This document shows, in pieces, positions 8,004 through 16,726 of a stretch of 64,000 bases of DNA. This stretch comes from Muribaculaceae bacterium Isolate-037 (Harlan). Lineage in GTDB: Bacteria > Bacteroidota > Bacteroidia > Bacteroidales > Muribaculaceae. How positions within the stretch are numbered: the stretch's first letter is position 1; every line of letters starts with the position of its first letter. Under the pieces are notes generated by a model. The model was not told where the DNA came from. It saw only the letters and a program-made list of their open reading frames with translations, and ran no database searches. Position numbers and translations under genes: made by a program. The DNA lies in contig RIAZ01000022.1 in NCBI GenBank assembly GCA_003762615.1, forward strand, positions 26,862 to 90,861, written 5' to 3'.

Positions 8004-8444
8004 TTATTCCTCATCGGGAACGTAGGTCTCCTCACGAACATGAAGATACTCCTCCCAATCCTTATCCTCCTCTGCCTCTATCACGATTGGGATGGTGGGA
8101 AGCTCTGACAACGCCTTGTTGAAGACAAGGGAGAAGATCTTAAGGTTTTTCGTATAGAATACCCAATCCCTCTTACCGTCGCCGGTGTATATTCCGGTCA
8201 TGACTGCCACACGGTCTTTCTTGAATGATTCCAACAGTGCATCCGTAGCCTTCTCCATAAGTGCGGCATCATCCTCCTCCGGCATACCATCTGGGAGTGC
8301 ATTGTAGTTCCACGTCACGTCTATGCGGTAGTTATATTTACCGCTCTCTCGATATTCATCGATGCAGTCGCGCCCGGTCACTATCACCGTCTTTCCCGAC
8401 TCTCCCTCGGCAGGATATGACCACCATTTATCTGTATATTTCAT
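8004..8444 (-). CDS. DUF695 family protein
   Basis: The 146-residue protein starts KWWSYPAEGESGKTVIVTGRD and carries the ordered features of DUF695. These are a W-Y opening, DGMPEEDDAALMEKATDALL (the D-G-L/M-P-x-x-E block), GIYTGDGKRDWVFYTKN (the Gly-Arg/aromatic block) and an acidic D-W-E-E-Y C-terminus. The family is soluble and of unknown biochemical function. It lies 32 bp downstream of the DUF2027-Smr gene on the same strand and is probably cotranscribed with it. The GH13 gene follows after 80 bp with no recognisable promoter, so read-through is possible. Confidence 0.82.
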   Translation of the reverse strand: MKYTDKWWSYPAEGESGKTVIVTGRDCIDEYRESGKYNYRIDVTWNYNALPDGMPEEDDAALMEKATDALLESFKKDRVAVMTGIYTGDGKRDWVFYTKNLKIFSLVFNKALSELPTIPIVIEAEEDKDWEEYLHVREETYVPDEE

Positions 8445-8476
8445 GTCGTTCTCGATTTTAGGTTCGTGATTTGAGG

Positions 8477-9625
8477 TTAATGAATCGTCACGAGAGTGGC
8501 ACCGAAGCCATACTCACGGAAAGAGGCATCCTGAAGTTCTGCCTTGGGCCATTCCTTCTTGAGCAGGTCAAGCACTGCCTTGCGGAGCACTCCCTCCCCT
8601 TTGCCATGAATGAACACAAGTTTCTGACCGATGCGCCCACTGTTGGCTCTCATGTGCTTTCTCACTGCGGCGAGCTGCATCTCGAGCATATCCTTAGGCT
8701 CCATCCCTGTCAGGGTATCGGTAAGTTCCCCGATATGGAGATCCACCTCTATCAGTGGCAACACCTTGTGAGGATTGTCGGCAGTTGAGGAGGATTTCCC
8801 TTTTCTTCCGGAATCGACCTTATATTTCTTCGACAATTCGCGGGCGGCATCCTTATCTTTACGGTCCCCCTGCATGGCTGAAGCCACTTCTGCGGCATTC
8901 ACCTCCAGCGGACGATGCGCCACACCATCCGTCACTATAGGGATCTCCAGCACAGGCGTCTCAAAGTATATGCCAGGACGGAAACAATGGTATTTATGGA
9001 ATTTCGTGAGATCAAGTTTACGCGATACACTCACGGGAGCCTGAAGCGTGAAGAGTCTATCCTTCTTGTATGCCACACACTGGAACGCTATCTTCTCATA
9101 CTGTGGGAGGGTCTCATGGGTAAGCGACACCATATCGCAGTACTCATTGGGAGCCACTGTGCCCTGCCATACCATAGTCCATCCCCTCTCCTCCTCGCTG
9201 CGGCGAAGGAGGGTGAAATTGAGGAAGTAGTTGGAATCGTTGACCAACACGGCAGAGAAACGCGACTTGTCGAGATGCTTCACGTCGCTCGGCTCGAAGG
9301 CAAGGGCTATGTTCATCTTGTCACCGTGGGAAGTCTCCTCCACGGGAAGTTCCGGCTGAACCGTCACGACAGGTTCCGGTTCGACCGCCACTGCCTTAGT
9401 CTCCGGCTTTTTCCGTCCGTCGTCAAATGCTTTCTGGTCAAACATCAGGCGCGGACCGTCATCCTTGAGGTCATGCCCGGCAGGCATCACCACTACCACC
9501 TCCTTGAGAAGCACAGGCGTCTCAAATCCGTCATCGTCAACGTAGGCTATCTGCCCCTCTATTCTCATTATCCGTCCGCCTCCGACGCTATTGAGGAAGC
9601 GGACCGTATCTCCTATCTTTGCCAC
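8477..9625 (-). CDS. DUF2027 and Smr domain protein
   Basis: The N-terminal part (MAKIGDTVRFLNSVGGGRI...) is the DUF2027 domain. The C-terminal about 90 residues form an Smr domain with VDLHIGEL and HGKGEGVLRKAV, the LDxH/HGxG motifs of a nicking nuclease fold, as in MutS2. The domain order matches the standard Bacteroidales DUF2027-Smr protein. Smr domains cut branched DNA or RNA; the role here is inferred only. The start is GTG (9623-9625), chosen because the family begins exactly at M-A-x-IGDTVRFLN and no ATG precedes it. The gene ends 32 bp before DUF695 and starts 13 bp after phoH, so a phoH-smr-DUF695 operon is likely. Confidence 0.88.
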   Translation of the reverse strand: MAKIGDTVRFLNSVGGGRIMRIEGQIAYVDDDGFETPVLLKEVVVVMPAGHDLKDDGPRLMFDQKAFDDGRKKPETKAVAVEPEPVVTVQPELPVEETSHGDKMNIALAFEPSDVKHLDKSRFSAVLVNDSNYFLNFTLLRRSEEERGWTMVWQGTVAPNEYCDMVSLTHETLPQYEKIAFQCVAYKKDRLFTLQAPVSVSRKLDLTKFHKYHCFRPGIYFETPVLEIPIVTDGVAHRPLEVNAAEVASAMQGDRKDKDAARELSKKYKVDSGRKGKSSSTADNPHKVLPLIEVDLHIGELTDTLTGMEPKDMLEMQLAAVRKHMRANSGRIGQKLVFIHGKGEGVLRKAVLDLLKKEWPKAELQDASFREYGFGATLVTIH

Positions 9626-9638
9626 AATCTAATAATTT

Positions 9639-10637
9639 TTAATCCTGATTTCTCTCCTCCGGCGCCGGCATCTTCAACCCTGCCTCAAACTCATCATCCA
9701 CCTTCTTCTCTCTCGACTCGTAGGCATCCACTATGCGCTGCACGAGCGGATGACGCACAATATCCTTCTTGACATATTCTATTATGCCGATACCCTCCAC
9801 GCCTCTCAGTATGCGCAACGACTGGAGCAGACCGCTCTGCACCGTGCGCGGAAGGTCGATCTGCGTGGCGTCGCCTGTGATAATCATCTTACTGTTGACA
9901 CCGAGTCGCGTAAGAAACATCTTCATCTGATGCTTGGTGGTGTTCTGTGCCTCATCGAGGATAATCACGGCATCATTCAGCGTGCGACCGCGCATGAATG
10001 CAAGGGGCGCAATCTGGATGGTGTCGTTCTCCATATACTCCTTCAGTTTAAGCTGGGGAAGCATATCCTCAAGTGCGTCATAAAGCGGACGGAGATATGG
10101 GTCAATCTTATCCTTCATGTCGCCGGGGAGGAAACCGAGCTTCTCACCCGCCTCCACAGCCGGACGCGACAAGATGATGCGCTTGCATGCCTTATTCTTC
10201 AGAGCCGCCACAGCCAATGCTATCGCGATATAGGTCTTGCCGGTGCCGGCGGGACCGAGTGCGAAAGTAAGGTCATTATGCGCGAAACTCCTCACCATCT
10301 TAGCCTGATTTGCATTACGCGGCGCAATCGGGCGACCTGTCTGACCGAAAATGATGACACCCTCGGTATTGACGGGCTTCGGAGGCTCACCCTTGATTAT
10401 ATCAATGATGACATCCTCGGTCAGTTTGTTGTAGGTGGCGGCATAATTCTCTATCTCCTTCACCTTGCGCTCAAACTCACCGGTCTCACTCTCCTCCCCT
10501 ATGACCTTGATCACGTTGCCGCGAGCTGCCATCCGCAATTTCGGGAAGAGATTGCGGATCAGATTTATATTATTGTTATTGACCCCATAAAAAGTCTGGG
10601 GATCAACCTTATCGATTATTACTATCCTTTCGTTCAT
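9639..10637 (-). CDS. phoH: PhoH-like ATPase
   Basis: The 332-residue protein carries Walker A GPAGTGKTYIA (about residue 135), Walker B VIILDEAQN (about 228), the Q-N-T-T-K-H-Q-M-K block and GDATQIDLPR. All are characteristic of PhoH/YbeZ ATPases with an N-terminal KH-like region. The family acts in the cytoplasm in RNA metabolism, often beside the endoribonuclease YbeY. No ybeY is seen here. It lies 31 bp downstream of sufB and 13 bp upstream of the Smr gene on the same strand. Confidence 0.93.
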   Translation of the reverse strand: MNERIVIIDKVDPQTFYGVNNNNINLIRNLFPKLRMAARGNVIKVIGEESETGEFERKVKEIENYAATYNKLTEDVIIDIIKGEPPKPVNTEGVIIFGQTGRPIAPRNANQAKMVRSFAHNDLTFALGPAGTGKTYIAIALAVAALKNKACKRIILSRPAVEAGEKLGFLPGDMKDKIDPYLRPLYDALEDMLPQLKLKEYMENDTIQIAPLAFMRGRTLNDAVIILDEAQNTTKHQMKMFLTRLGVNSKMIITGDATQIDLPRTVQSGLLQSLRILRGVEGIGIIEYVKKDIVRHPLVQRIVDAYESREKKVDDEFEAGLKMPAPEERNQD

Positions 10638-10668
10638 CTAAATATCAGAAAAACAATATCATTTGGGA

Positions 10669-12138
10669 TCATCCCACGCTCCCTTCGAGCGTGATCTGAA
10701 GCAGTTTCTGTGCCTCCACCGCAAACTCCATCGGAAGTTTGTTCATAACCTCCTTTGCATAACCGTTGACAATCAGAGCCACTGCCTCCTCCGTAGGGAT
10801 GCCGCGCTGGCGGCAATAGAAGAGCTGAGCCTCATTGATTTTTGAAGTGGTTGCCTCATGCTCCACTGTAGACGTAGAGTTCTGCACGTCGATATACGGG
10901 AAAGTATGTGCGCCACACTGGTTCCCCATCAGAAGCGAGTCACACTGGGTATAGTTACGACAATTTGCGGCATCCTTCGCCACCTTCACCAGTCCACGGT
11001 AAGAATTCTGGCTCTTGCCGGCAGAGATACCCTTGCTCACGATCGTACTGCGAGAGTTACGCCCCACGTGAATCATCTTGGTGCCCGTATCCGCCTGCTG
11101 GTAATTGTTGGTGACTGCCACGGAGTAGAATTCCCCGACACTCTCATCCCCCTTTAGCACGCAGGATGGATATTTCCAAGTGATTGCAGAACCGGTCTCC
11201 ACCTGAGTCCATGAAATCTTCGAACGGTGTCCACGGCATAGTCCGCGTTTGGTCACAAAGTTGTAGATACCACCCTTGCCATCCTTATCGCCGGCATACC
11301 AGTTCTGAACCGTACTATACTTCACTTCGCTCCTCTCCTCGCAGATTATCTCCACGATAGCTGCATGCAGCTGGTTCTCATCTCGCATAGGCGCGGTGCA
11401 ACCCTCCAGATAGCTGACGTAGGCATCATCATCCGCCACAATCAACGTGCGTTCAAACTGACCGGTGCCGGAAGCATTGATTCGGAAATACGTGCTAAGC
11501 TCCATCGGGCATCTCACACCCTTAGGAATGTAGACAAACGAACCATCGGAGAAAACCGCCGAGTTCAGCGCAGCGAAGAAGTTGTCGCGATAGCTCACCA
11601 CTGAGCCGAGATACTTCTTCACCAAGTCAGGATAATCCTTCACAGCCTCCGAGAATGAGCAGAAGATGACTCCCAACTCCGCAAGTTTCTCGCGGTGGGT
11701 AGTCTTAACGCTGACAGAATCCATCACAGCATCCACAGCCACTCCGGCAAGCTGCTTCTGTTCCTCCAGAGATATGCCGAGCTTATTAAACGTATCGATA
11801 AGCTCCGGATCGACCTCATCCAGACTCTTCTTCAACTCCTTCTTCTTAGGTGCGGCATAATAAGAGATTGCCTGGAAATCAATCGGCGGGATGTTAAGAT
11901 GCGCCCAATCCGGCATAGGGAGCGTGAGCCAATGGCGGAACGCCTTCAGACGGAAATCAAGAAGCCAATCCGGCTCCCCCTTCACCTTGGATATGAATCT
12001 TATTACATCCTCATCAAGACCCGGAGGCACAATCTCCGTGTCTATATCGCTGGTAAACCCATACTTATATTCAGAATTAGCAGCTTTCTGCAACACGTCA
12101 TCCTGCTGCAAGCTCCCATCTTCTCTAACTTCTTCCAT
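10669..12138 (-). CDS. sufB: Fe-S cluster assembly scaffold SufB
   Basis: The 489-residue protein is full length for SufB and shows the conserved blocks [42 protein letters not shown], the beta-helix region and the C-terminal [20 protein letters not shown]. With SufC and SufD it forms the SufBC2D complex that builds [Fe-S] clusters in the cytoplasm. Neither sufC nor sufD is adjacent, which departs from the common sufBCD order; phoH follows instead. Start taken at the ATG 12136-12138; an in-frame TTG 18 bp upstream is less likely. A well-formed promoter lies about 100 bp upstream. Confidence 0.96.
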   Translation of the reverse strand: MEEVREDGSLQQDDVLQKAANSEYKYGFTSDIDTEIVPPGLDEDVIRFISKVKGEPDWLLDFRLKAFRHWLTLPMPDWAHLNIPPIDFQAISYYAAPKKKELKKSLDEVDPELIDTFNKLGISLEEQKQLAGVAVDAVMDSVSVKTTHREKLAELGVIFCSFSEAVKDYPDLVKKYLGSVVSYRDNFFAALNSAVFSDGSFVYIPKGVRCPMELSTYFRINASGTGQFERTLIVADDDAYVSYLEGCTAPMRDENQLHAAIVEIICEERSEVKYSTVQNWYAGDKDGKGGIYNFVTKRGLCRGHRSKISWTQVETGSAITWKYPSCVLKGDESVGEFYSVAVTNNYQQADTGTKMIHVGRNSRSTIVSKGISAGKSQNSYRGLVKVAKDAANCRNYTQCDSLLMGNQCGAHTFPYIDVQNSTSTVEHEATTSKINEAQLFYCRQRGIPTEEAVALIVNGYAKEVMNKLPMEFAVEAQKLLQITLEGSVG

Positions 12139-12236
12139 ATCTTTTCTTGTATTCAATAATTAACCCGGAACCTACTCCTAATTAATTAGAAACAAATCAA
12201 CCTTCCCCTCTGTTGGGGCAAAAACTTATTTTCCCA

Positions 12237-12267
12237 CAAAAATAATCAAAATCTTCCATTTGACAAA
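12237..12267 (-). promoter_or_regulatory. Promoter of sufB
   Basis: On the minus strand TTTG (12264-12267), a 19-bp spacer and TATTTTTG (12237-12244) form an ideal Bacteroidetes promoter, with a leader of about 95 nt. It lies between the left REP-like element and the gene. Confidence 0.8.
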
Positions 12268-12347
12268 ATAAAGCCCCATCCCCCGGTACTTCCGCTCCTT
12301 TCGCCCCTGCTCCAATGCTTCCGCCAGCTCCCCTCGTCCCTTCGCCT

Positions 12348-12448
12348 GATCCTTTCGCCCATGGGCGAAAGCACACAACTCCAGCCGCTCCAAATTCCAA
12401 CCATCAGATTGCTGGAGTTCCGTGCCCGAGCCCATGGGCGAGGGGATC
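12348..12448. repeat. REP-like inverted pair, copy on the 3' side of the RAYT gene
   Basis: Half-sites 12348-12384 and 12412-12448 are imperfect inverted copies of one another (about 37 bp each). Each contains the palindrome core CGCCCATGGGC, flanked outside by GATCC-like and inside by AACTCCAG/CTGGAGTT sequence. The element ends one base before the RAYT stop codon. The same pair recurs at 13627-13786 on the other side of the gene, which fits a BIME/REP element used by the neighbouring transposase. Confidence 0.8.
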
Positions 12449-12449
12449 C

Positions 12450-13478
12450 TCATTCTCGGCGGAATTTTGCCGAGCTGAAATCAGACTCTACGATACGTTC
12501 AGCCAGCCTATTCATTTCCAGACATACAGCCCGCATCGGATGCCGGCGTTCAAAAGAACGCTCATCCCGCAACGATACCAACAGATAATTCCCTGTGGCG
12601 CAATAATCAAACTCCTCCCGATAAGGATGCTTACGAGCCGGCAGACCAAACTCAATGATACGTATCATCCGCCACCCGTTCTTCAGTCCCTCCTTATAAA
12701 TCTCATCCTCTATCGGATGTATAAACGGCGACACCAGCACTCCCCCATTCCTTGCAATCTCCCTCGCATACTGCAACCTCCTGTTATTCTCTGCCTCACT
12801 CACCTTACTTGTGTATCTCACCACTATTTTCTCAGGATAATGCAACAGAAAAAGATTACCGTAGGCATGCAACGAGCCTAAACCGTCAGAGATAATCAAA
12901 GTTCGATGAAACAGATCAGAAAATGTTCGTTTCAACAACGCCCTTCTCGGATTATCCTCAATATATCGTTGCCAGCGGGACCACTGTCCCTGATCATATA
13001 AAATCCTATCATTATCCCCATTCCTTATAAAATAGGACAGATCCTTTTCCGCATACTGAGGAAACCGTTCCCTCATTATTCGAGTGCAACTTGCTTTAAG
13101 CTGCCCGACATACCAACCGAATTTACTATCAAGTTTATCTGTGACATAAAATATTATGTGCACATGATCCGGCATCACCACCTTATAATTACATTTAATC
13201 AACGGATTACGTTCAAGAAAATTCGTAAGTGCATCCAAAAACACAATCCCAAGAGTAGTAGGTTCTGTATAAATTCTATCCCCTCTAACCCTAATATCCC
13301 CCCTTATTACCGACAAAGCCGATAATTCCCGGCTCCTCATAAAAGTCCATAGATACGCACACTTCTTCTTATAGTCATGGTCACGCATTCTGCGAGTCTG
13401 ACAATGCTTGGTAGGCTGCCGGAAAACAGGACGATGATCAGAGTCATTATCAATAAAAGGTAAGGAGGAGTCATTCAT
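12450..13478 (-). CDS. REP-associated tyrosine transposase (RAYT, Y1/HUH family) with long C-terminal extension
   Basis: The N-terminal half is a TnpA_REP-type Y1 domain. It has an opening DHDYKKKCAYLWTF, the HUH-type motif MPDHVHIIF (His105, His107), a candidate catalytic tyrosine in GWYVGQLKAS (Tyr123) and the late motif YIEDNPRRALL (about 172-182). Such enzymes nick and rejoin single-stranded hairpin DNA. Residues about 190-342 form an extra domain with LVSPFIHPIEDEIYKEGLKNGW and a Rossmann-like pattern, possibly SLOG/DprA-like (inference). Identical REP-like pairs lie on both sides, the left one touching the stop codon. ATG at 13476-13478 preferred over a TTG at 13496. Length 342 aa, versus about 150-200 for simple RAYTs. 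Confidence 0.85.
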   Translation of the reverse strand: MNDSSLPFIDNDSDHRPVFRQPTKHCQTRRMRDHDYKKKCAYLWTFMRSRELSALSVIRGDIRVRGDRIYTEPTTLGIVFLDALTNFLERNPLIKCNYKVVMPDHVHIIFYVTDKLDSKFGWYVGQLKASCTRIMRERFPQYAEKDLSYFIRNGDNDRILYDQGQWSRWQRYIEDNPRRALLKRTFSDLFHRTLIISDGLGSLHAYGNLFLLHYPEKIVVRYTSKVSEAENNRRLQYAREIARNGGVLVSPFIHPIEDEIYKEGLKNGWRMIRIIEFGLPARKHPYREEFDYCATGNYLLVSLRDERSFERRHPMRAVCLEMNRLAERIVESDFSSAKFRRE

Positions 13479-13626
13479 AGCGATGTTTTTCCACAAAATT
13501 AATTAAAACTTTCGATATGCCGCTTTTCCGACAAAACTATTTGAAAATTTATTCCTACCCAACCAAATTTATAAGCTCTTCCGGTGCTTTCTCCCCGCTC
13601 CTCAGCCGCTTTCTCCCCGCACTTCC

Positions 13627-13786
13627 GATCCTTTCGCCCATGGGCGAAAGCACAGAACTCCAGACATCAGGAGCACGAGCAGACATCAGGAGCACGGGCG
13701 GTCATCAGGAGCACAGGCGGGCGGCCCTACCCGTAGCCACGCCCGATTGCTGGAGTTCCGTGCCCGAGCCCATGGGCGAGGGGATC
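13627..13786. repeat. REP-like inverted pair, copy on the 5' side of the RAYT gene
   Basis: Half-sites 13627-13663 and 13750-13786 match those of the left copy nearly base for base, including the CCCATGGGC cores. The spacer is longer than in the left copy because it holds a 19-bp tandem repeat. A further GGATCCTCATTCCCGG at about 13806 repeats sequence that abuts the left copy. Confidence 0.8.
13662..13718. repeat. Three tandem 19-bp units inside the REP spacer
   Basis: Units at 13662-13680, 13681-13699 and 13700-13718 share CATCAGGAGCAC; the first two differ at one base and the third at a few more. The left REP pair lacks this array. Confidence 0.85.
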
Positions 13787-13847
13787 GTCATCCCCGGCGA
13801 CGAGCGGATCCTCATTCCCGGTGGCGAAGATGGGATCGGAAGCACAA

Positions 13848-13886
13848 AAAGAGAGGGGATTACGAATTTCGCAATCCCCTCTCTTT
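13848..13886 (-). terminator. Terminator of sus cassette 1
   Basis: 14-bp perfect arms (13848-13861 and 13873-13886) followed on the minus strand by a run of T, directly after the last gene of the cassette. Confidence 0.85.
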
Positions 13887-13916
13887 ATTTCAAAATCAGT
13901 GATTATTTATCAGTGA

Positions 13917-15377
13917 TTATTTCTTCTCCAATGTGCAGCTGTAGGGGAGCTGGCTCAGGTTAAGGGTTACTTCGTAAGTGCCTTCACCCGGAGATGCAAT
14001 ATTTGCTCCACCCGGAGTCAAGTTCTGCATGTCGCCACCAAGATTGACGTCCCAATCGTCGTTGCAACGGAATTTGAACTCGCCACCCTTGAATTCAATT
14101 GTACCTTTCCAAATGAGGTTGTCATCTGAAGTGAGAGCTGTAGAAGCATCCCAACCTGCCGGAGTAGCATCGCCAATCACGCCGATAGTAGCTATCTGAG
14201 TGAGAGAATATGTGAGAGATGCTGTATTTACCCTGCAATAGTAGAGACCGGCTTCTGAAACCGTAAGGTTGCCTGCTCCACCATCAGTAGTCAACTCACC
14301 TTCAACACCGGCTGAACCATAGTTTGTTCCAGACCAATTAGGAGCAGAAGAGAATTTGAATGCTCCCGTCAGATAGGCATAACCCTCATAGCTGGAGTAG
14401 TTATTTGTAAAGAGCTGCTGAGATGCCTCCTGATTCCATCCGTTAGAATCGCCCGGAGTATAGAGATTTTCTACCGCAGAAGTGAACTCGTATGTATCCT
14501 TCTCCATATTGAGAGTCAACAAATACGGACCAGACACTTTCAATGATCCTGGATAGCAGTCAGCATCAGCTGTACGTGCCACAAGTGTTCCTGACAGGGA
14601 ATCATCACCCTCTACAGCAACGCCATACGCAGCATTCGCAGCATTAACCATGCTGCCGGTGGCATAAGTAGATTCAGGGATTATCTTCCAGTCCCAACCT
14701 GCAGCTGCCTGGTCATTGGTAATTTCCACCTTAATTGTGAACACAGGATCATCATACTGGCTCTTATCTGAACGATTCAGTTTTACAGCAGTCTTCACAT
14801 CCCAATCATTGATAGTGCCTATCAGATAATAATTTTCCTCAATCACCTTTGATGCCGGGAATGGAGCCACTGTAAATGTATAGGGTCCATAGAAATTATC
14901 CGGATTGCCTACATAAGCAACCTGATTTCCAGTCTTTGTCTTCAGCACATAGCGGAGCTGAATCTCACCTTTCTTCGGATCTTTGGAGATATTCGCATAA
15001 TAGACGCCCTGAAGATCATCTGGATTCACCTCAAGTGAGAAGACGCTGTCGTTGGCTGCCACTACCGACACAGGCACTGATGCACTGCGGGCAAAACCAT
15101 TTGCAGAGATTTCTGCATCAGCGACAAACTCATATCCTTCGGGAAGATCGCTGCAATTGATAGTAGAGAGAACGATATTCTTACCCTCGTCATTAAGAGC
15201 CTTGAGATCGTAGGCTGCATCAGCCGACACATCCTGAGTCACGACAACATCGCTGACTGCAAGGACAGGCTCCTGTGGATTTGTCTGCGGACGGGGATTC
15301 GGCTCCTCATAATTGTCGCACGCCGCAAACGAAAGAGCGAACAATGAAGCCAGACCGTATATTGAGTATTTTTTCAT
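13917..15377 (-). CDS. SusF-like outer-surface glycan-binding lipoprotein (cassette 1)
   Basis: A lipoprotein signal (LSFAAC, Cys at about residue 20) anchors it to the outer membrane. An N-terminal Ig-like region (about 30-170) is followed by three binding-type modules beginning near YYLIGTINDWDV, LYTPGDSNGWNQ and IGVIGDATPAGWD. Each opens with the G-x-x-N/G-W pattern of SusE/F starch-binding (CBM-like) domains. The paralogue at 22171-23244 has only the last two modules. It is the last gene of the susC-D-E-F cassette, 60 bp after SusE. By family it holds alpha-glucan at the cell surface for the SusCD importer. Direct ligand evidence is absent. Confidence 0.87.
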   Translation of the reverse strand: MKKYSIYGLASLFALSFAACDNYEEPNPRPQTNPQEPVLAVSDVVVTQDVSADAAYDLKALNDEGKNIVLSTINCSDLPEGYEFVADAEISANGFARSASVPVSVVAANDSVFSLEVNPDDLQGVYYANISKDPKKGEIQLRYVLKTKTGNQVAYVGNPDNFYGPYTFTVAPFPASKVIEENYYLIGTINDWDVKTAVKLNRSDKSQYDDPVFTIKVEITNDQAAAGWDWKIIPESTYATGSMVNAANAAYGVAVEGDDSLSGTLVARTADADCYPGSLKVSGPYLLTLNMEKDTYEFTSAVENLYTPGDSNGWNQEASQQLFTNNYSSYEGYAYLTGAFKFSSAPNWSGTNYGSAGVEGELTTDGGAGNLTVSEAGLYYCRVNTASLTYSLTQIATIGVIGDATPAGWDASTALTSDDNLIWKGTIEFKGGEFKFRCNDDWDVNLGGDMQNLTPGGANIASPGEGTYEVTLNLSQLPYSCTLEKK

Positions 15378-15437
15378 TTTGGTTCTTTTGATTTAATCCG
15401 GAAGCGGATGCTCTCCGCTTCCGGAATGTTCTGTTTC

Positions 15438-16706
15438 TTATTCTATTTCGTAAGCGACAGTGTTATTGTTGGTATCAACTGTCAGCGACAATGTGCAATC
15501 TGATTCAATATTGAATTTCCAGTTACCCTTACCGAAAACATACGGACCGCTGAATGAGCCGTTGGTGAATGAGCACTCTACATCCGCATCATCAACCTGG
15601 CTGCCGATCTGAGTCTGATTGTTCCAACCGTCATCATTGAGTTCCAATGCAAAGCGGAAGTTTACATCACCAGCTGCTACATTAAACTTGCCGGTATAGA
15701 TACCGTCGCCTGTTGTGTCGGCAAGGCGGTAATCCTTGTAGCTGTCGGCATTGGCTGTAGAGGGTTCTATCCAACCGCTGATTTTTCCAACAAGATAGAT
15801 ATACTTGGTGACAGTCACAGATGCCTCGCCGGCTGTGCATGTCAGCGTGATATTCTTCATGTCGCTCATATCTACGGTCACAGTCATCTTGCCACCGGGG
15901 AAGTTCGGGAAACTGAACGAACCTTTTCCCTTGACTACAGTACCGGTGAAGGTGCCGTCAGCAAATTCAGGGAAGTCCACCGGATTATCATCTACCTGAC
16001 TACCGTAGGAATCGGCATCCCAACCGGTGAGTGCGGTATAGAAGCGGAATTGAGGCGCAGCAGGCATATCAAACACGCCTGAATATACGTGCGAACCGAT
16101 TGCATCAGCCGGCTCAAACAGACGCCATGGAGCATAATGTGCGGCATTCGCTTCTGTCGGACCAGCCCAACCCTCAGGCGAACCAACGAGATAGATAAAT
16201 CCGGGCACCGGAACTGCGAAGTAGCCTTTCAGATTATTATAGCTGACTACGTTCGAAACGATACGTGAGCTCTCTACTCCGTCAAGCTGGCATATAGCGC
16301 GGAAATATATCTTCATCGGCTCCATTCCGTTGGGGAACTTTGCTGCGAAAGAATCCGCATCCTTCACGCCTGAAAGTTCGCAGATACCTGTAGCAATCTG
16401 CTCTTGCTTCAGAGTCATACGCGCCTGATGTTTATCTGTCACATCAAGCTGGTACAATTCAGAGAAATCCTCTGTCAGCGACATCTCGGCTGAATAGTCA
16501 GCTACGGCTGAATATCCGTAATCCGGCTGTGAGGCAACAAGCTCTATTGTGTTGCCTTCCTGCAGCTCGATATACTGCTCCTGCATTGCCGGAACATTGA
16601 GCACAAAAGTAGTTGGCGTCTGGAGAACCGGATCGGTATCCTGCGAACAAGATGCTGCACCCAGAAGCGCGCCGGCCATCGCCATATATAATGATAGTTT
16701 TTTCAT
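15438..16706 (-). CDS. SusE-like outer-surface glycan-binding lipoprotein (cassette 1)
   Basis: Lipoprotein signal with lipobox GAASC, then the SusE N-terminal domain (PTTFVLNVPAMQEQYIEL..., S-Q-P-D-Y-G-Y pattern, about 30-165). Two tandem binding modules follow: FIYLVGSPEGWAGP (about 172-290) and YIYLVGKISGWIEP (about 300-422). The first module is very like the single module of the paralogue at 23268-24155 (FRFYTALTGWDADSYGSQ versus FRFYTALEGWDVNSFGSQ). Predicted to bind starch-like glycans next to SusCD. It begins 20 bp after susD, indicating one transcript. Confidence 0.88.
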   Translation of the reverse strand: MKKLSLYMAMAGALLGAASCSQDTDPVLQTPTTFVLNVPAMQEQYIELQEGNTIELVASQPDYGYSAVADYSAEMSLTEDFSELYQLDVTDKHQARMTLKQEQIATGICELSGVKDADSFAAKFPNGMEPMKIYFRAICQLDGVESSRIVSNVVSYNNLKGYFAVPVPGFIYLVGSPEGWAGPTEANAAHYAPWRLFEPADAIGSHVYSGVFDMPAAPQFRFYTALTGWDADSYGSQVDDNPVDFPEFADGTFTGTVVKGKGSFSFPNFPGGKMTVTVDMSDMKNITLTCTAGEASVTVTKYIYLVGKISGWIEPSTANADSYKDYRLADTTGDGIYTGKFNVAAGDVNFRFALELNDDGWNNQTQIGSQVDDADVECSFTNGSFSGPYVFGKGNWKFNIESDCTLSLTVDTNNNTVAYEIE

Positions 16707-16726
16707 CTTTATGTCGAATGCTGAGA

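Noticed and set aside
9750..10694. 314-codon plus-strand frame opposite phoH
   Set aside because: Antisense to a clear PhoH with all motifs; composition reflects the shadow of the coding strand.
13517..13963. 148-codon plus-strand frame across the right REP element
   Set aside because: It is generated by the repeats and runs into the end of the SusF gene; no family features.
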